Source: JANSWP01 sp041941305
GTDB lineage: Bacteria > Bacteroidota > Bacteroidia > Chitinophagales > Saprospiraceae
Direction: 5' to 3'
Length of the DNA: 64,000 nucleotides
NCBI GenBank assembly: GCA_041941305.1
Contig: JBGTQJ010000002.1
Coordinates: 62,001-126,000, forward strand
Shown: positions 24,901 to 33,167 of the stretch, in pieces
Numbering within the stretch: position 1 is the first letter of the stretch
Layout: every line of letters starts with the position of its first letter
The notes under the pieces: generated by a model
What the model was told of the DNA's origin: nothing
Seen by the model: only the letters and a program-made list of their open reading frames with translations
Database searches by the model: none
Position numbers and translations under genes: made by a program

Positions 24901-24966
24901 ATTGATATGATTTTAATTATTGATTTTCAATTATTTACAATATTTGTTATAAAATTCAATACCGTA

Positions 24967-24974
24967 CAAATCTA
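24967..24974 (-). promoter_or_regulatory. -7 box of the helical-protein operon
   Basis: The minus strand reads TAGATTTG (TAnnTTTG), placing the transcript start about 60 nt before the ATG at 24900. There is no clear -33 box. Confidence 0.4.
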
Positions 24975-25053
24975 CACTTTTGATCTAATAACTATCCTCC
25001 TAAAATCACACTTTTGTAATATCTAATGCTGTCTTTTTTTAAAATCAGTCATT

Positions 25054-27096
25054 ATGCGAAAACGAGCTTTACAAAAAATATCTACCTTTTTTATTTTTTC
25101 TTTCCTTTCCATTACCTACCTGATTGCTCAGTGTCCCCTACAAGGTATCGTGTTTCCAGGTCAAGATCCTTCCGCTTGTGAATACGTAATTCACGCTACC
25201 AACAATGAAATTTACATTCCAGTAAATGATAACTTTGAACTGAATATTGGTGATATTATTACGTTTGGATTTGAGGCTACACCAACCATACCTACTTGCC
25301 AGGAGGGAACTCCAGTAGAACTAAACTGCCTGGTAAGTGTAACCAACCCTGGTGGTGGATTTGGATTGGATTGTGGATATGCGGTAGAGTTTTATTATGT
25401 TGACGAGGCTACTATTTCAGGCATTGTATACAACACAAATGACTTTGGTCCATATCATCCTCAACTTGTAGAATGGGTCAATCCTATGACAAGCGAAGTC
25501 ATTAGTACTGAAGCCGAATTCACTTATATTTTCCCTGACCCTTTAACTTGTGGAGAACTTTGTGTGATTTTTGAAGCGACCTACCCTGATGGTACCTCTT
25601 GCACTGGAGAAATCTGTGAACCTGCTCTTGAGGTGCTGAATTGTTTAGATCCCTCACTTATTGATTTGACTATTAATTGCCCACAAATTGTTTATCCGGT
25701 TTGTGGTTGTGACGGTGTAACCTATATCAATGAATGTGAAGCCATGCATAAAGCAGGTGTAACTATTTGGACAGATGGACCCTGCCCAAATAATCCTAAT
25801 TACAGCTATTGCGCAGCTTCATTTCACTACGAAGTAAATGCAGACGGCATTACCTTTATCAATACCTCTCTTGGCGATTTCACTTTTACAGAATGGGACT
25901 TCGGTGATGGAACTGCCTGGGCTTCTTACGAGCCAACCTTGTTTTATCAATATGATGAAATAGATATTTATGAAGTTTGTTTAAAAGTATGGAACGATGA
26001 TGGATGCGAATCCACTTTTTGCGATATCGTTTTTCCAGGAGCGCCAGGAGATCTTTGTAATTTCTCTGATTGTGTATTTCCAGGAGATGCAAATTACGAT
26101 GGAAATGTTAGTGTTTATGACCTGCTGAATTTGGGTTTGGGATTTGGAGAAGTGGGCCCTCCCAGGGAAGAAATAGCAGGTCTTTCTGAAATTCAATATG
26201 GAGACGATTGGGATTTTGAAACTATCAATGGATTAAATTATAAACACATTGACTGTAATGGAGACGGATTGATAAATGAACTGGATATAGAAGCCATTGA
26301 ATTGAATTACTCTTTTCCTGAAGAAATGATTACAGCCACTACAACAGGTGAGCCTAATGTTTGGCTAAAGTTCTCTCAGGACACGATAGTTATTAATGAC
26401 AATTCACCGCCCTTTTTTGAAGTCACAGTAGATCTAATGATTGGAAATGATAATGCATCAATTGAAGATTTGTATGGTTTGGCGCTCCAAATTACTTATC
26501 CTAAAAACTTTATCCAGGGAGGTTCTATTGGTGTTGATTACAATGACAATTCTTTTTTTGGTGCTTCGGGAGATATTCTTTGGATGCAAAAAAATCACAA
26601 TGATTTTTCCGTTTATGATTTGGGTTTTGTGAGAAAAGATAAAAGTGTAGAAGGCTCAGGTCGCTTAGCAACGGCTACAATGATTATCATTAGTGACATT
26701 ATCGGAGGACGATCTGGAGAAGCTATTCCACTCAAACTATCATTGGATAATGTCGTTGGACTAGCTGAAAATGGAGCTGTAAAAGCCTTGAGTTTGCCAT
26801 CAGAAGATGCCACCTTGATATTCATGAATGAAACAACTACCAGCACTGCTTCTTCAGAGATAGATTCAAAAATCAGCATATTTCCAATTCCCGCAAATGA
26901 TTTTGTAAATATTTATTCAGGAGATTTAGAAGGTGAAAAAGTAGAGGTATTCAATACGCTTGGGCAGCATTTGAAAATAGTTGAGTTTGAAACTAATGAA
27001 TTAAACCTTTCAGTAAATGATTTGGAAAATGGCGTCTATTGGGTAAAAATTCATACCAATAAAGGTACTTCTACTAAACGCCTAATCGTTGAATAA
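25054..27096 (+). CDS. Secreted Kazal / PKD / dockerin-like protein with T9SS type A sorting domain
   Basis: The 680-residue protein has a signal peptide (to about residue 25, LIAQ), a Cys-rich N-terminal beta region, a Kazal-like domain (about 208-248, with VYPVCGCDGVTYINECEA), a PKD-like domain (about 255-325, WDFGDGT), two Ca-binding dockerin-like repeats (GDANYDGNVSVYDLL at about 345, and DCNGDGLINELDIEAIELNY at about 405), a cohesin-like beta domain (about 430-590) and a C-terminal type A sorting domain (about 607-680, ISIFPIPANDFVNIYS ... LENGVYWVKI). It should cross the outer membrane by T9SS and be surface-bound or released. The Kazal domain suggests protease inhibition, which is unproven. 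Confidence 0.88.
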   Translation: MRKRALQKISTFFIFSFLSITYLIAQCPLQGIVFPGQDPSACEYVIHATNNEIYIPVNDNFELNIGDIITFGFEATPTIPTCQEGTPVELNCLVSVTNPGGGFGLDCGYAVEFYYVDEATISGIVYNTNDFGPYHPQLVEWVNPMTSEVISTEAEFTYIFPDPLTCGELCVIFEATYPDGTSCTGEICEPALEVLNCLDPSLIDLTINCPQIVYPVCGCDGVTYINECEAMHKAGVTIWTDGPCPNNPNYSYCAASFHYEVNADGITFINTSLGDFTFTEWDFGDGTAWASYEPTLFYQYDEIDIYEVCLKVWNDDGCESTFCDIVFPGAPGDLCNFSDCVFPGDANYDGNVSVYDLLNLGLGFGEVGPPREEIAGLSEIQYGDDWDFETINGLNYKHIDCNGDGLINELDIEAIELNYSFPEEMITATTTGEPNVWLKFSQDTIVINDNSPPFFEVTVDLMIGNDNASIEDLYGLALQITYPKNFIQGGSIGVDYNDNSFFGASGDILWMQKNHNDFSVYDLGFVRKDKSVEGSGRLATATMIIISDIIGGRSGEAIPLKLSLDNVVGLAENGAVKALSLPSEDATLIFMNETTTSTASSEIDSKISIFPIPANDFVNIYSGDLEGEKVEVFNTLGQHLKIVEFETNELNLSVNDLENGVYWVKIHTNKGTSTKRLIVE

Positions 27097-27125
27097 ACAT
27101 CTCATCTCATTACAAAATAGTAGAT

Positions 27126-27158
27126 CCCGGTCATGCTCTCTTTTTGACCGGGTTTTTT
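27126..27158 (+). terminator. Terminator of the Kazal/PKD T9SS gene
   Basis: A perfect 8-bp stem cccggtca/tgaccggg (27126-27133 with 27145-27152) with a T-rich loop is followed by six T. The T run overlaps the stop codon of the convergent rsmI gene. Confidence 0.9.
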
Positions 27159-27834
27159 ATTTTCCGTGCACTACAATAACAATTTCTCCTTTTACCTTTT
27201 TCTCTGTATCATACTTTGAAATCAAATTTGCCAAAGCATCTGTTGTAATTTCTTCATACATCTTTGTCAATTCTCTACATACACAAGCTATTCTTTCTTC
27301 TCCACAATGTTCTGCCAATTCTTTTAAACATTTGACTAGCCGAAAAGGAGATTCATATAAAATAAAAGTATAGGAAAGTTCAGCAAGATATTTCAAACGC
27401 GTTTGGCGACCTTTTTTGTGAGGTAAAAATCCTTCAAAAAAAAATTTATCACAAGGTAAACCTGAAGAGGCAAGCGCTGGTACGAAAGCGGTAGGTCCTG
27501 GCAAACATTCTACTTTTATTCCCTCATTTACACATTCGCGAACCAATAAAAAGCCGGGATCAGAAATTCCTGGAGTTCCAGCATCAGACACTATAGCAAT
27601 GGATTCTCCACCTTTCAATCGATCAATTATCTTTTGAGTGACTTTATGTTCATTAAAGGAATGGTAGGAATGAAGGGGTTTAGATATTTCAAGATGCTCC
27701 AATAATCGTTTTGACACTCGAGTGTCTTCTGCTAAAATACTATCTACCTGTTTTAAAATTCGAATGGCTCTAAGGGTAATATCTTCTAAGTTTCCTATTG
27801 GAGTAGGGACAAGATAAAGCATTTCAATAGGCAA
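27157..27834 (-). CDS. rsmI: 16S rRNA (cytidine-1402-2'-O)-methyltransferase
   Basis: RsmI methylates the ribose of C1402 in the decoding centre of 16S rRNA. The 225-residue protein has the tetrapyrrole-methylase-fold hallmarks of the family: YLVPTPIGNLEDITLRAI, LAEDTRVSKRLLEH, SYHSFNEH, IAIVSDAGTPGISDPGFLLV, CLPGPTAFVPALASSGLP and FFEGFLPHKKGRQ. The length is slightly short because the C-terminal helical domain is missing, as in many Bacteroidetes. The Met at 27828 would give MLYLVPTPIGNLED, the usual family start, so the two extra N-terminal codons are doubtful. Confidence 0.95.
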   Translation of the reverse strand: MPIEMLYLVPTPIGNLEDITLRAIRILKQVDSILAEDTRVSKRLLEHLEISKPLHSYHSFNEHKVTQKIIDRLKGGESIAIVSDAGTPGISDPGFLLVRECVNEGIKVECLPGPTAFVPALASSGLPCDKFFFEGFLPHKKGRQTRLKYLAELSYTFILYESPFRLVKCLKELAEHCGEERIACVCRELTKMYEEITTDALANLISKYDTEKKVKGEIVIVVHGK

Positions 27835-27864
27835 TTTTCAGTAAGCTATTGGCAATATTGCCTG

Positions 27865-28122
27865 TTATTCTTCTGCAGCGGAAACAGAATAGGAATAAGT
27901 TTCCATTATCAAATTTGCGAGTAAATTTTTGCAGGCTTTTTCCACTTTTTCATTAGCCATTTCTTCAGATTCTGCTTCCAAAGTCATTTGAATATGTTTT
28001 CCAATCCTCACATTTTCAACACCTAATACATCCAAATTTTTCATGTTTTTTGTAACCGTTTTCCCTTGAGGATCCAACAATTCTGGATGGGGCATAATAT
28101 CAATCTCAGCAATAAATTTCAT
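27865..28122 (-). CDS. purS: Phosphoribosylformylglycinamidine synthase subunit PurS
   Basis: PurS is the small scaffold subunit that joins PurL and PurQ in FGAM synthase. The 85-residue protein shows the expected pattern: FIAEIDIMPHPELLDPQGKTV, NLDVLGVENVRIGKHIQM, a glutamate-rich helix and KACKNLLANLIMETYSY. Length and motifs are typical. Neither purL nor purQ adjoins it; it lies between rsmI and pssA with gaps of 30 and 37 bp, so it may share a transcript with both. PurN lies about 26 kb away. Confidence 0.93.
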   Translation of the reverse strand: MKFIAEIDIMPHPELLDPQGKTVTKNMKNLDVLGVENVRIGKHIQMTLEAESEEMANEKVEKACKNLLANLIMETYSYSVSAAEE

Positions 28123-28159
28123 GAATAATAAAATATTTGAAATCAGCAGTTTGCAAGAA

Positions 28160-28894
28160 TCAACTCAATTTGCGTTTTGCAAGAAAATTATTGATGAACG
28201 CAAATACAATGTAAAGTACAATTATCAAAGAAAGAGCTACTTCTTTTAAAATTATCAAAAGTACAATTGCAACCAATACAAAAATAAATCGAATCTCATT
28301 TCCTTTCCAATTCAGATTCTTAAATTTGAAACTAAACATAGGAAATTCTGCAACAGGTAAATAACATAGAACTGCAATGATTGGATAGAGAATTTTAGGA
28401 TTTGTTACGGTCTCCGCTAAATTGTAAGAATTGTAATAAAAGATTAGCATCAAACCAACTGCAAAAATAGTAGTAGCGGGTGCATTCAAACCCACAAAAT
28501 TTTCACTTTGCCTCGTATCCAAATTAAATTTAGCCAATCGCAATCCTAGAAATACAGATATCAAAAAAGCTGGCGCAGCACTTAATGTCAATTGAATGGG
28601 TAAAACATCCAGTCCTTTAAATCCCTTCATCAAAAGCATATATAAAATAGCTCCTGGAACTACTCCAAATGAAACCATATCTGCTATGGAATCCAATTCT
28701 TTCCCTAAAGGAGAATTTACTTTTAATCTTCGTGCAATTGCTCCATCCAAGTAATCTGCCAATCCACCTACAAAGCTAAACCAAAATGCCTCGACAAATT
28801 GACCATAAAACACATTCGCCAAAGCACAACAGCCGCAAAACAAATTGATTAATGTAATAAAATTTGGAATGTGTTTCTTCATATTTTTTGCCAA
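28160..28894 (-). CDS. pssA: CDP-diacylglycerol-serine O-phosphatidyltransferase
   Basis: PssA makes phosphatidylserine, the precursor of phosphatidylethanolamine, in the inner membrane. The 244-residue protein has six to eight membrane helices and a complete CDP-alcohol phosphatidyltransferase motif, DYLDGAIARRLKVNSPLGKELDS (D-x2-D-G-x2-A-R-x8-G-x3-D-x3-D), within residues 46-72. The N-terminal HIPNFITLINLFCGCCA is typical of the PssA branch rather than PgsA. A TACATTTG -7 box on the minus strand (28929-28936) lies 35 bp upstream. PurS and rsmI follow closely, so the three may be co-transcribed. Confidence 0.92.
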   Translation of the reverse strand: MAKNMKKHIPNFITLINLFCGCCALANVFYGQFVEAFWFSFVGGLADYLDGAIARRLKVNSPLGKELDSIADMVSFGVVPGAILYMLLMKGFKGLDVLPIQLTLSAAPAFLISVFLGLRLAKFNLDTRQSENFVGLNAPATTIFAVGLMLIFYYNSYNLAETVTNPKILYPIIAVLCYLPVAEFPMFSFKFKNLNWKGNEIRFIFVLVAIVLLIILKEVALSLIIVLYIVFAFINNFLAKRKLS

Positions 28895-28928
28895 CCAATT
28901 GGCTTTTCGATTCCGTCTTTTAAAGCGA

Positions 28929-28936
28929 CAAATGTA
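28929..28936 (-). promoter_or_regulatory. -7 box of pssA
   Basis: The minus strand reads TACATTTG, the same octamer as for hemC and the tRNA-like unit. The predicted leader is about 28 nt. No -33 TTTG was identified. Confidence 0.5.
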
Positions 28937-29068
28937 CTACTTTGGATGAACTTAAAATTTTCTTCCCTTTTCTATTCGCAATATCTTTTGTTTTTTAAAA
29001 TTCTCCCATAGTTATGGGGATTTAAATTCATAATTGTAAGTATTGTCGGCTTTATTATAAAGAACCAG

Positions 29069-29076
29069 TACTTTTG
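29069..29076 (+). promoter_or_regulatory. -7 box of the SprB-repeat protein gene
   Basis: TACTTTTG fits TAnnTTTG and would give a leader of about 170 nt before the ATG at 29252. The leader shows no strong hairpin. The rest of the 357-bp gap between pssA and this gene holds nothing else that I recognise. Confidence 0.4.
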
Positions 29077-29251
29077 TAAGTACCAAGTCGTTACTTTTAA
29101 AACCTAAACATATTCACAACGAAATTAATAGTTTACAGCGTTTTTAATATCTAAGGTGTCTCTATTTTGAATAATGCGCTCTTCAAAACATAAGCGTCTA
29201 TTTCAAAGCCATTTGAAATCTATGATTACTAAAAACTAATCACCTACTACA

Positions 29252-32032
29252 ATGAATGTACGCCACTTATTAACTCTAATTTGTTTTTTGACGCTCCAAT
29301 TCAATTCACTTTTAGCACAACCCGTTAATGATGATTGCGATGATGCAATTGTGATATCAAATGTCTCCAATTATTGTTCGGGAATTGGAGAATTTACCAA
29401 TGTAAATGCTACTGAATCAAACTCAAATAATCCTTCCTGTTGGCCTCAATTTTCTACAGTCAATGATGTATGGTTTGCTTTCACAGCTGTGGCAACTGAT
29501 GTAAATATTTCAATAATTGGCAACACAGCTGGAAATCCCGGTCCAGGGGGCACTTTAAATAATCCCCAATATGCGCTTTATTCAGGTGATTGTAATGGTA
29601 TTTTGACACAAATTCAATGTTCTTCTGACCCGGTAGGAAATAACATTGTTTCTTCATTTGCAGGTCCGCTCTCAGTTGGACAAACCTATTACATTAGAGT
29701 TGCTGCCAGAAACAATAATATTGGCACTTTTCAACTTTGTATAAATAATTTTAATGGCGTTCCAGAACCAGACGGTGATTGCAGCTCAGGAGTAGTACTT
29801 TGCGATAAAAATTCATTTTCTGTTGATTTTGTTCAAGGAGTAGGCAGTGATGCAAATGAGATAAATAATGCTGGGTGCAATTCCATTACTTGCAATTTAT
29901 CTGAATCTAGCTCTACCTGGTATAAATGGACCTGTAAAGATGCCGGGTCATTAACCTTTACTTTGACGCCCCTGGATCCGGATGATGACCTTGATTTTTT
30001 AGTATACGAATTACCGAATGGTTTAGATGATTGCTCCAATAAGATGGAATTGCGTTGTATGGCTTCCGGAGAAAATGTTGGTTCCCCTCCTGCCACCTGG
30101 GAGATTTGCAAAGGACCTACAGGACTGAGTTTAGGTGCGGCTGATTTTAATGAAACATGCGGCTGTCAGGCCGGCGATGATAACTTCGTTGCTGCCATAG
30201 ACATGGAAGTTGGAAAAAGTTATGCTTTGATCATCAATAACTTTAGCGATTCTGGAACAGGCTTTTCTGTAGAATGGGGAGGAACTGGTACTTTTCTGGG
30301 TCCTGATGCAGATTTCATTCCTGACTTTGAAGAAATCTGTTTAAACGATGTAGTTACTTTAACAGATAATTCGACTTCAGTCTCAGGAATTGACAGTTGG
30401 GAATGGAATTTTGGAATTAACTCTTCTCCAGGAACTATTAATGGCGAAGGTCCTCATCAGATCAACTATTCTACACCTGGAGTTAAATCTATCGTTTTAA
30501 AATTAACTAGTGAAGCAGGCTGCATCGTTACGCACATTGAAAATATTACTGTTTTACCAATTCCAGATTTTGAAATAGAAACCAACGCAGACTACTGTGA
30601 CCCTAATATTTCTTCAGGAGACATAGCGGCAATCATTACCGACGGTACACCTCCATTTTTATATAATTGGAACAATTCGGGAATCTTCTCCCCGGATAGC
30701 GTTTTGATTGACCAACCCGCAGGAAATTATTCAGTTATAGTACAGGATAGCAATGGATGTGAAAAGGAATTGGATTTCCTTTTAATTGAAGGATTAGGAC
30801 TTGATCCAGTTCTTCAACCAGTTGATCCACCAACTTGCAATGGAGATAATGATGCCAGTATTACTATTGATGTAGAAATAGGAGTTGAACCTATATCTTA
30901 TAGTTTCCAAGGTGGTCCTGCTGGTCCTACAAATACATGGAACAACTTAACTGCCGGAACCTACAATATCACTGTTAGTGATGCCAACGGTTGCACCGGA
31001 GATTTTAATATTGAAATTGAAGATTTTCCAGTTTTAGCAGTTGATTTAGATGGTGTAAACATCAGTTGCTTTGGAGAAACCGATGGAAATGTATTGGCAA
31101 GTCCAACTGGTGGTGCAGGGGGCTATACCTATCAATGGAATAGTACCAATTCCAATAATAATGAAATATTTGATCTTCCAGCTGGAACTTATGTTGTGAC
31201 CATTACTGATGTTAATGGTTGCGTCATCACTGAAAATGTAATCATTACAGAACCCCCTCAATTATTTTTAGATCTGCAGGACAAAGAAGACATTCTCTGT
31301 AATGGGGAAGAATCAGGTTTTATTTCAGTACTAGGAAATGGTGGTACACCTGGTTTTGAATATAGCATTGATGGCAATACCTTCCAAACAGACCCCAATT
31401 TTAATGGTTTGGCTGCTGGAACTTATTCAATAATAATCAGAGACAGCCGAGGTTGCACTGAAAGAATAGAAGTTCAACTCGATCAACCTCCTCCATTATT
31501 TGTTGAAGCAGGTGCTGATCAAACCATCGAATTGGGATTTACAGCTGATCTCAATGCTTTTCATTCTCCTCCATTTAGACCAGTTACCTGGAGTTGGTCG
31601 CATGCAGAAACCTTGGATTGTCCTGATTGTGAAGATCCCACTGCCCAGCCTTACCAAACGACTACTTATGTAGTCACCATTGAAGATGAAACCAATTGTC
31701 GTTCGCAGGATTCCGTAACTGTTTTCGTTATTAAAAATTATCCAGTTTATGTTCCGAATGCTTTTTCACCTAACAATGACGGCGTCAATGATGGATTTAC
31801 AATTTATGGTGGACCAGCAGTGAGAACCATTCGATCCCTTAAGATTTTCAATCGATGGGGAGGAATGGTCTTTGAAGGCTATAATTTGGAATTGGGCAGA
31901 GAAAGTATGGGTTGGGATGGTATTTTTAAAGGGAAACCTATGAATCCTGCTGTTTTTGCCTATGTAGCAGAATTGGAATTTATTGATGGAGAAGTCTTTC
32001 TCTTTGAAGGGGATGTTACCTTAATAAGGTGA
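29252..32032 (+). CDS. Secreted SprB-repeat/PKD protein with T9SS type B (gliding) C-terminal domain
   Basis: The 926-residue protein has a signal peptide (to about 23, LLAQP), two related Cys-containing beta domains of prepeptidase/CBM-like type (about 25-170 and 175-350, each with a 'NDDCDDAI' or 'SSTWYKW' pattern), a PKD-like domain (about 355-435, WEWNFG), four to five SprB-like repeats of about 65-75 residues (about 440-780, each with 'C.G..DG....... GG...Y.W......... LPAGTY.V.ITD.NGC') and a C-terminal type B domain (about 830-926, YVPNAFSPNNDGVND and IFNRWGGMVFE). SprB repeats occur in the mobile adhesins of gliding Bacteroidetes. A surface adhesin moved or anchored through T9SS is the best inference. 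Confidence 0.9.
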   Translation: MNVRHLLTLICFLTLQFNSLLAQPVNDDCDDAIVISNVSNYCSGIGEFTNVNATESNSNNPSCWPQFSTVNDVWFAFTAVATDVNISIIGNTAGNPGPGGTLNNPQYALYSGDCNGILTQIQCSSDPVGNNIVSSFAGPLSVGQTYYIRVAARNNNIGTFQLCINNFNGVPEPDGDCSSGVVLCDKNSFSVDFVQGVGSDANEINNAGCNSITCNLSESSSTWYKWTCKDAGSLTFTLTPLDPDDDLDFLVYELPNGLDDCSNKMELRCMASGENVGSPPATWEICKGPTGLSLGAADFNETCGCQAGDDNFVAAIDMEVGKSYALIINNFSDSGTGFSVEWGGTGTFLGPDADFIPDFEEICLNDVVTLTDNSTSVSGIDSWEWNFGINSSPGTINGEGPHQINYSTPGVKSIVLKLTSEAGCIVTHIENITVLPIPDFEIETNADYCDPNISSGDIAAIITDGTPPFLYNWNNSGIFSPDSVLIDQPAGNYSVIVQDSNGCEKELDFLLIEGLGLDPVLQPVDPPTCNGDNDASITIDVEIGVEPISYSFQGGPAGPTNTWNNLTAGTYNITVSDANGCTGDFNIEIEDFPVLAVDLDGVNISCFGETDGNVLASPTGGAGGYTYQWNSTNSNNNEIFDLPAGTYVVTITDVNGCVITENVIITEPPQLFLDLQDKEDILCNGEESGFISVLGNGGTPGFEYSIDGNTFQTDPNFNGLAAGTYSIIIRDSRGCTERIEVQLDQPPPLFVEAGADQTIELGFTADLNAFHSPPFRPVTWSWSHAETLDCPDCEDPTAQPYQTTTYVVTIEDETNCRSQDSVTVFVIKNYPVYVPNAFSPNNDGVNDGFTIYGGPAVRTIRSLKIFNRWGGMVFEGYNLELGRESMGWDGIFKGKPMNPAVFAYVAELEFIDGEVFLFEGDVTLIR

Positions 32033-32043
32033 TCCTGAGCAAC

Positions 32044-32084
32044 GCAATTCGGTTTGTGATAATAAAGCTCACAAACTGAATTGC
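32044..32084. terminator. Hairpin between convergent SprB-repeat and ROK genes
   Basis: A 16-bp stem with one mismatch (32044-32059 with 32069-32084, core gcaattc/gaattgc) fills the 57-bp gap between convergent genes. There is no T run, so termination efficiency is uncertain. Confidence 0.5.
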
Positions 32085-32089
32085 ATTGA

Positions 32090-32998
32090 TCAAACAGTTA
32101 GAAGGGCTGCGCCAAATACTCCAGCACTATCACCCAACTTTGGCTTCAAAAATAACGTGTCCAGGCGATTATTGAATACATGCTTTTCTACTTCTTTAAT
32201 TCCTTCTGAATATAAGAGATCTATATTACCCAGTCCTCCACCTAATACAATCGCATCCGGATCAACAATGTTTATTACATTAGAAAGGCCTTTACCAAAA
32301 AAATGGATCAACCTTTGAATCGTTTGGTTTGCAATTGTATCCGATTCATCGTAATAGCTTTCCACGATTTTCTTCAATTTCATTTTACTCCCCATCATTT
32401 CTTCATAAAATTTTTCTAAAGAAGGACCTGAAATAATCCTTTCTACACATCCTTCTTTTCCACAATAACATGGACCTCCCGATTCATCCAAAAAATTGTG
32501 TCCCCATTCACCGGCTATCCCTTGCTTACCCCCTATCACTTTCCCATTTATAACTAATCCACCACCTACGCCGGTACCCATAATAACTCCAAAAACTACT
32601 TCTGCTTCAGGCAAAACTTCTTTTACCACACCCAATTTAGTTTCTGCCAATGCAAAACAGTTCGCATCATTTGCCATTTCAAGCGGTATTCCAAGAAAAT
32701 TCTCTAAATCTTTCTTGATGGGCTTCCCATTTAGGCAAGTAGTATTACTATTCTTTAAAGTTTGTGAAAGTGGATCTAAAGTGCCGGGAGTAGCGATACC
32801 CAGCTTATTGGGTCGGACGCCTACTTCAGCTGTAAGGGTTTCAACCAATTTATAAATTTGGCGAAGAATATGAATGTATCCATTTTGTTGTTCGGTGGGA
32901 ATGCGCATTCTTCGCAATACATTCATGCTTTCCTTATCTTCCAAAACGACACCTTCTATTTTTGTGCCACCCAAGTCAATTCCCCAAATTGGCCCCAT
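32090..32998 (-). CDS. ROK-family sugar kinase
   Basis: The 302-residue cytosolic protein has the ATP-binding IWGIDLGGTKIEG, the ROK catalytic region ANDANCFALAE (catalytic Asp), the GTGVGGGLVINGKVIGG turn, the structural zinc motif CYCGKEGCVE and a final GGG-containing nucleotide loop (IVLGGGLGNID). It most probably phosphorylates glucose or an N-acetyl hexosamine; the exact sugar is not readable. No DNA-binding domain is present, so it is a kinase, not a ROK repressor. No sugar operon adjoins it. Confidence 0.9.
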   Translation of the reverse strand: MGPIWGIDLGGTKIEGVVLEDKESMNVLRRMRIPTEQQNGYIHILRQIYKLVETLTAEVGVRPNKLGIATPGTLDPLSQTLKNSNTTCLNGKPIKKDLENFLGIPLEMANDANCFALAETKLGVVKEVLPEAEVVFGVIMGTGVGGGLVINGKVIGGKQGIAGEWGHNFLDESGGPCYCGKEGCVERIISGPSLEKFYEEMMGSKMKLKKIVESYYDESDTIANQTIQRLIHFFGKGLSNVINIVDPDAIVLGGGLGNIDLLYSEGIKEVEKHVFNNRLDTLFLKPKLGDSAGVFGAALLTV

Positions 32999-33057
32999 TG
33001 ATGTTAATTTTTTCCTAGCCTAATGATGAAATGGATAGGAGTGAAAAGTTAAAAAGA

Positions 33058-33087
33058 CAAAAGTAGAAGTTTTGCAAAACTTCTACT
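33058..33087. promoter_or_regulatory. -7 box of the ROK gene overlapping a perfect 26-bp palindrome
   Basis: The minus strand reads TACTTTTG at 33058-33065, a possible -7 box about 60 bp upstream of the ROK start. It overlaps the perfect palindrome agtagaagtttt-gc-aaaacttctact (33062-33087). The palindrome could be the terminator of the M16 gene (a T-rich stretch follows on the minus strand) or an operator. Confidence 0.4.
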
Positions 33088-33167
33088 CATGAATGTTTTT
33101 CTATTAATACACTCAATCTTTTTTTAGTAAAAAGTCTATTTAACGCAAGTTGCGTTATTTAACTAAT

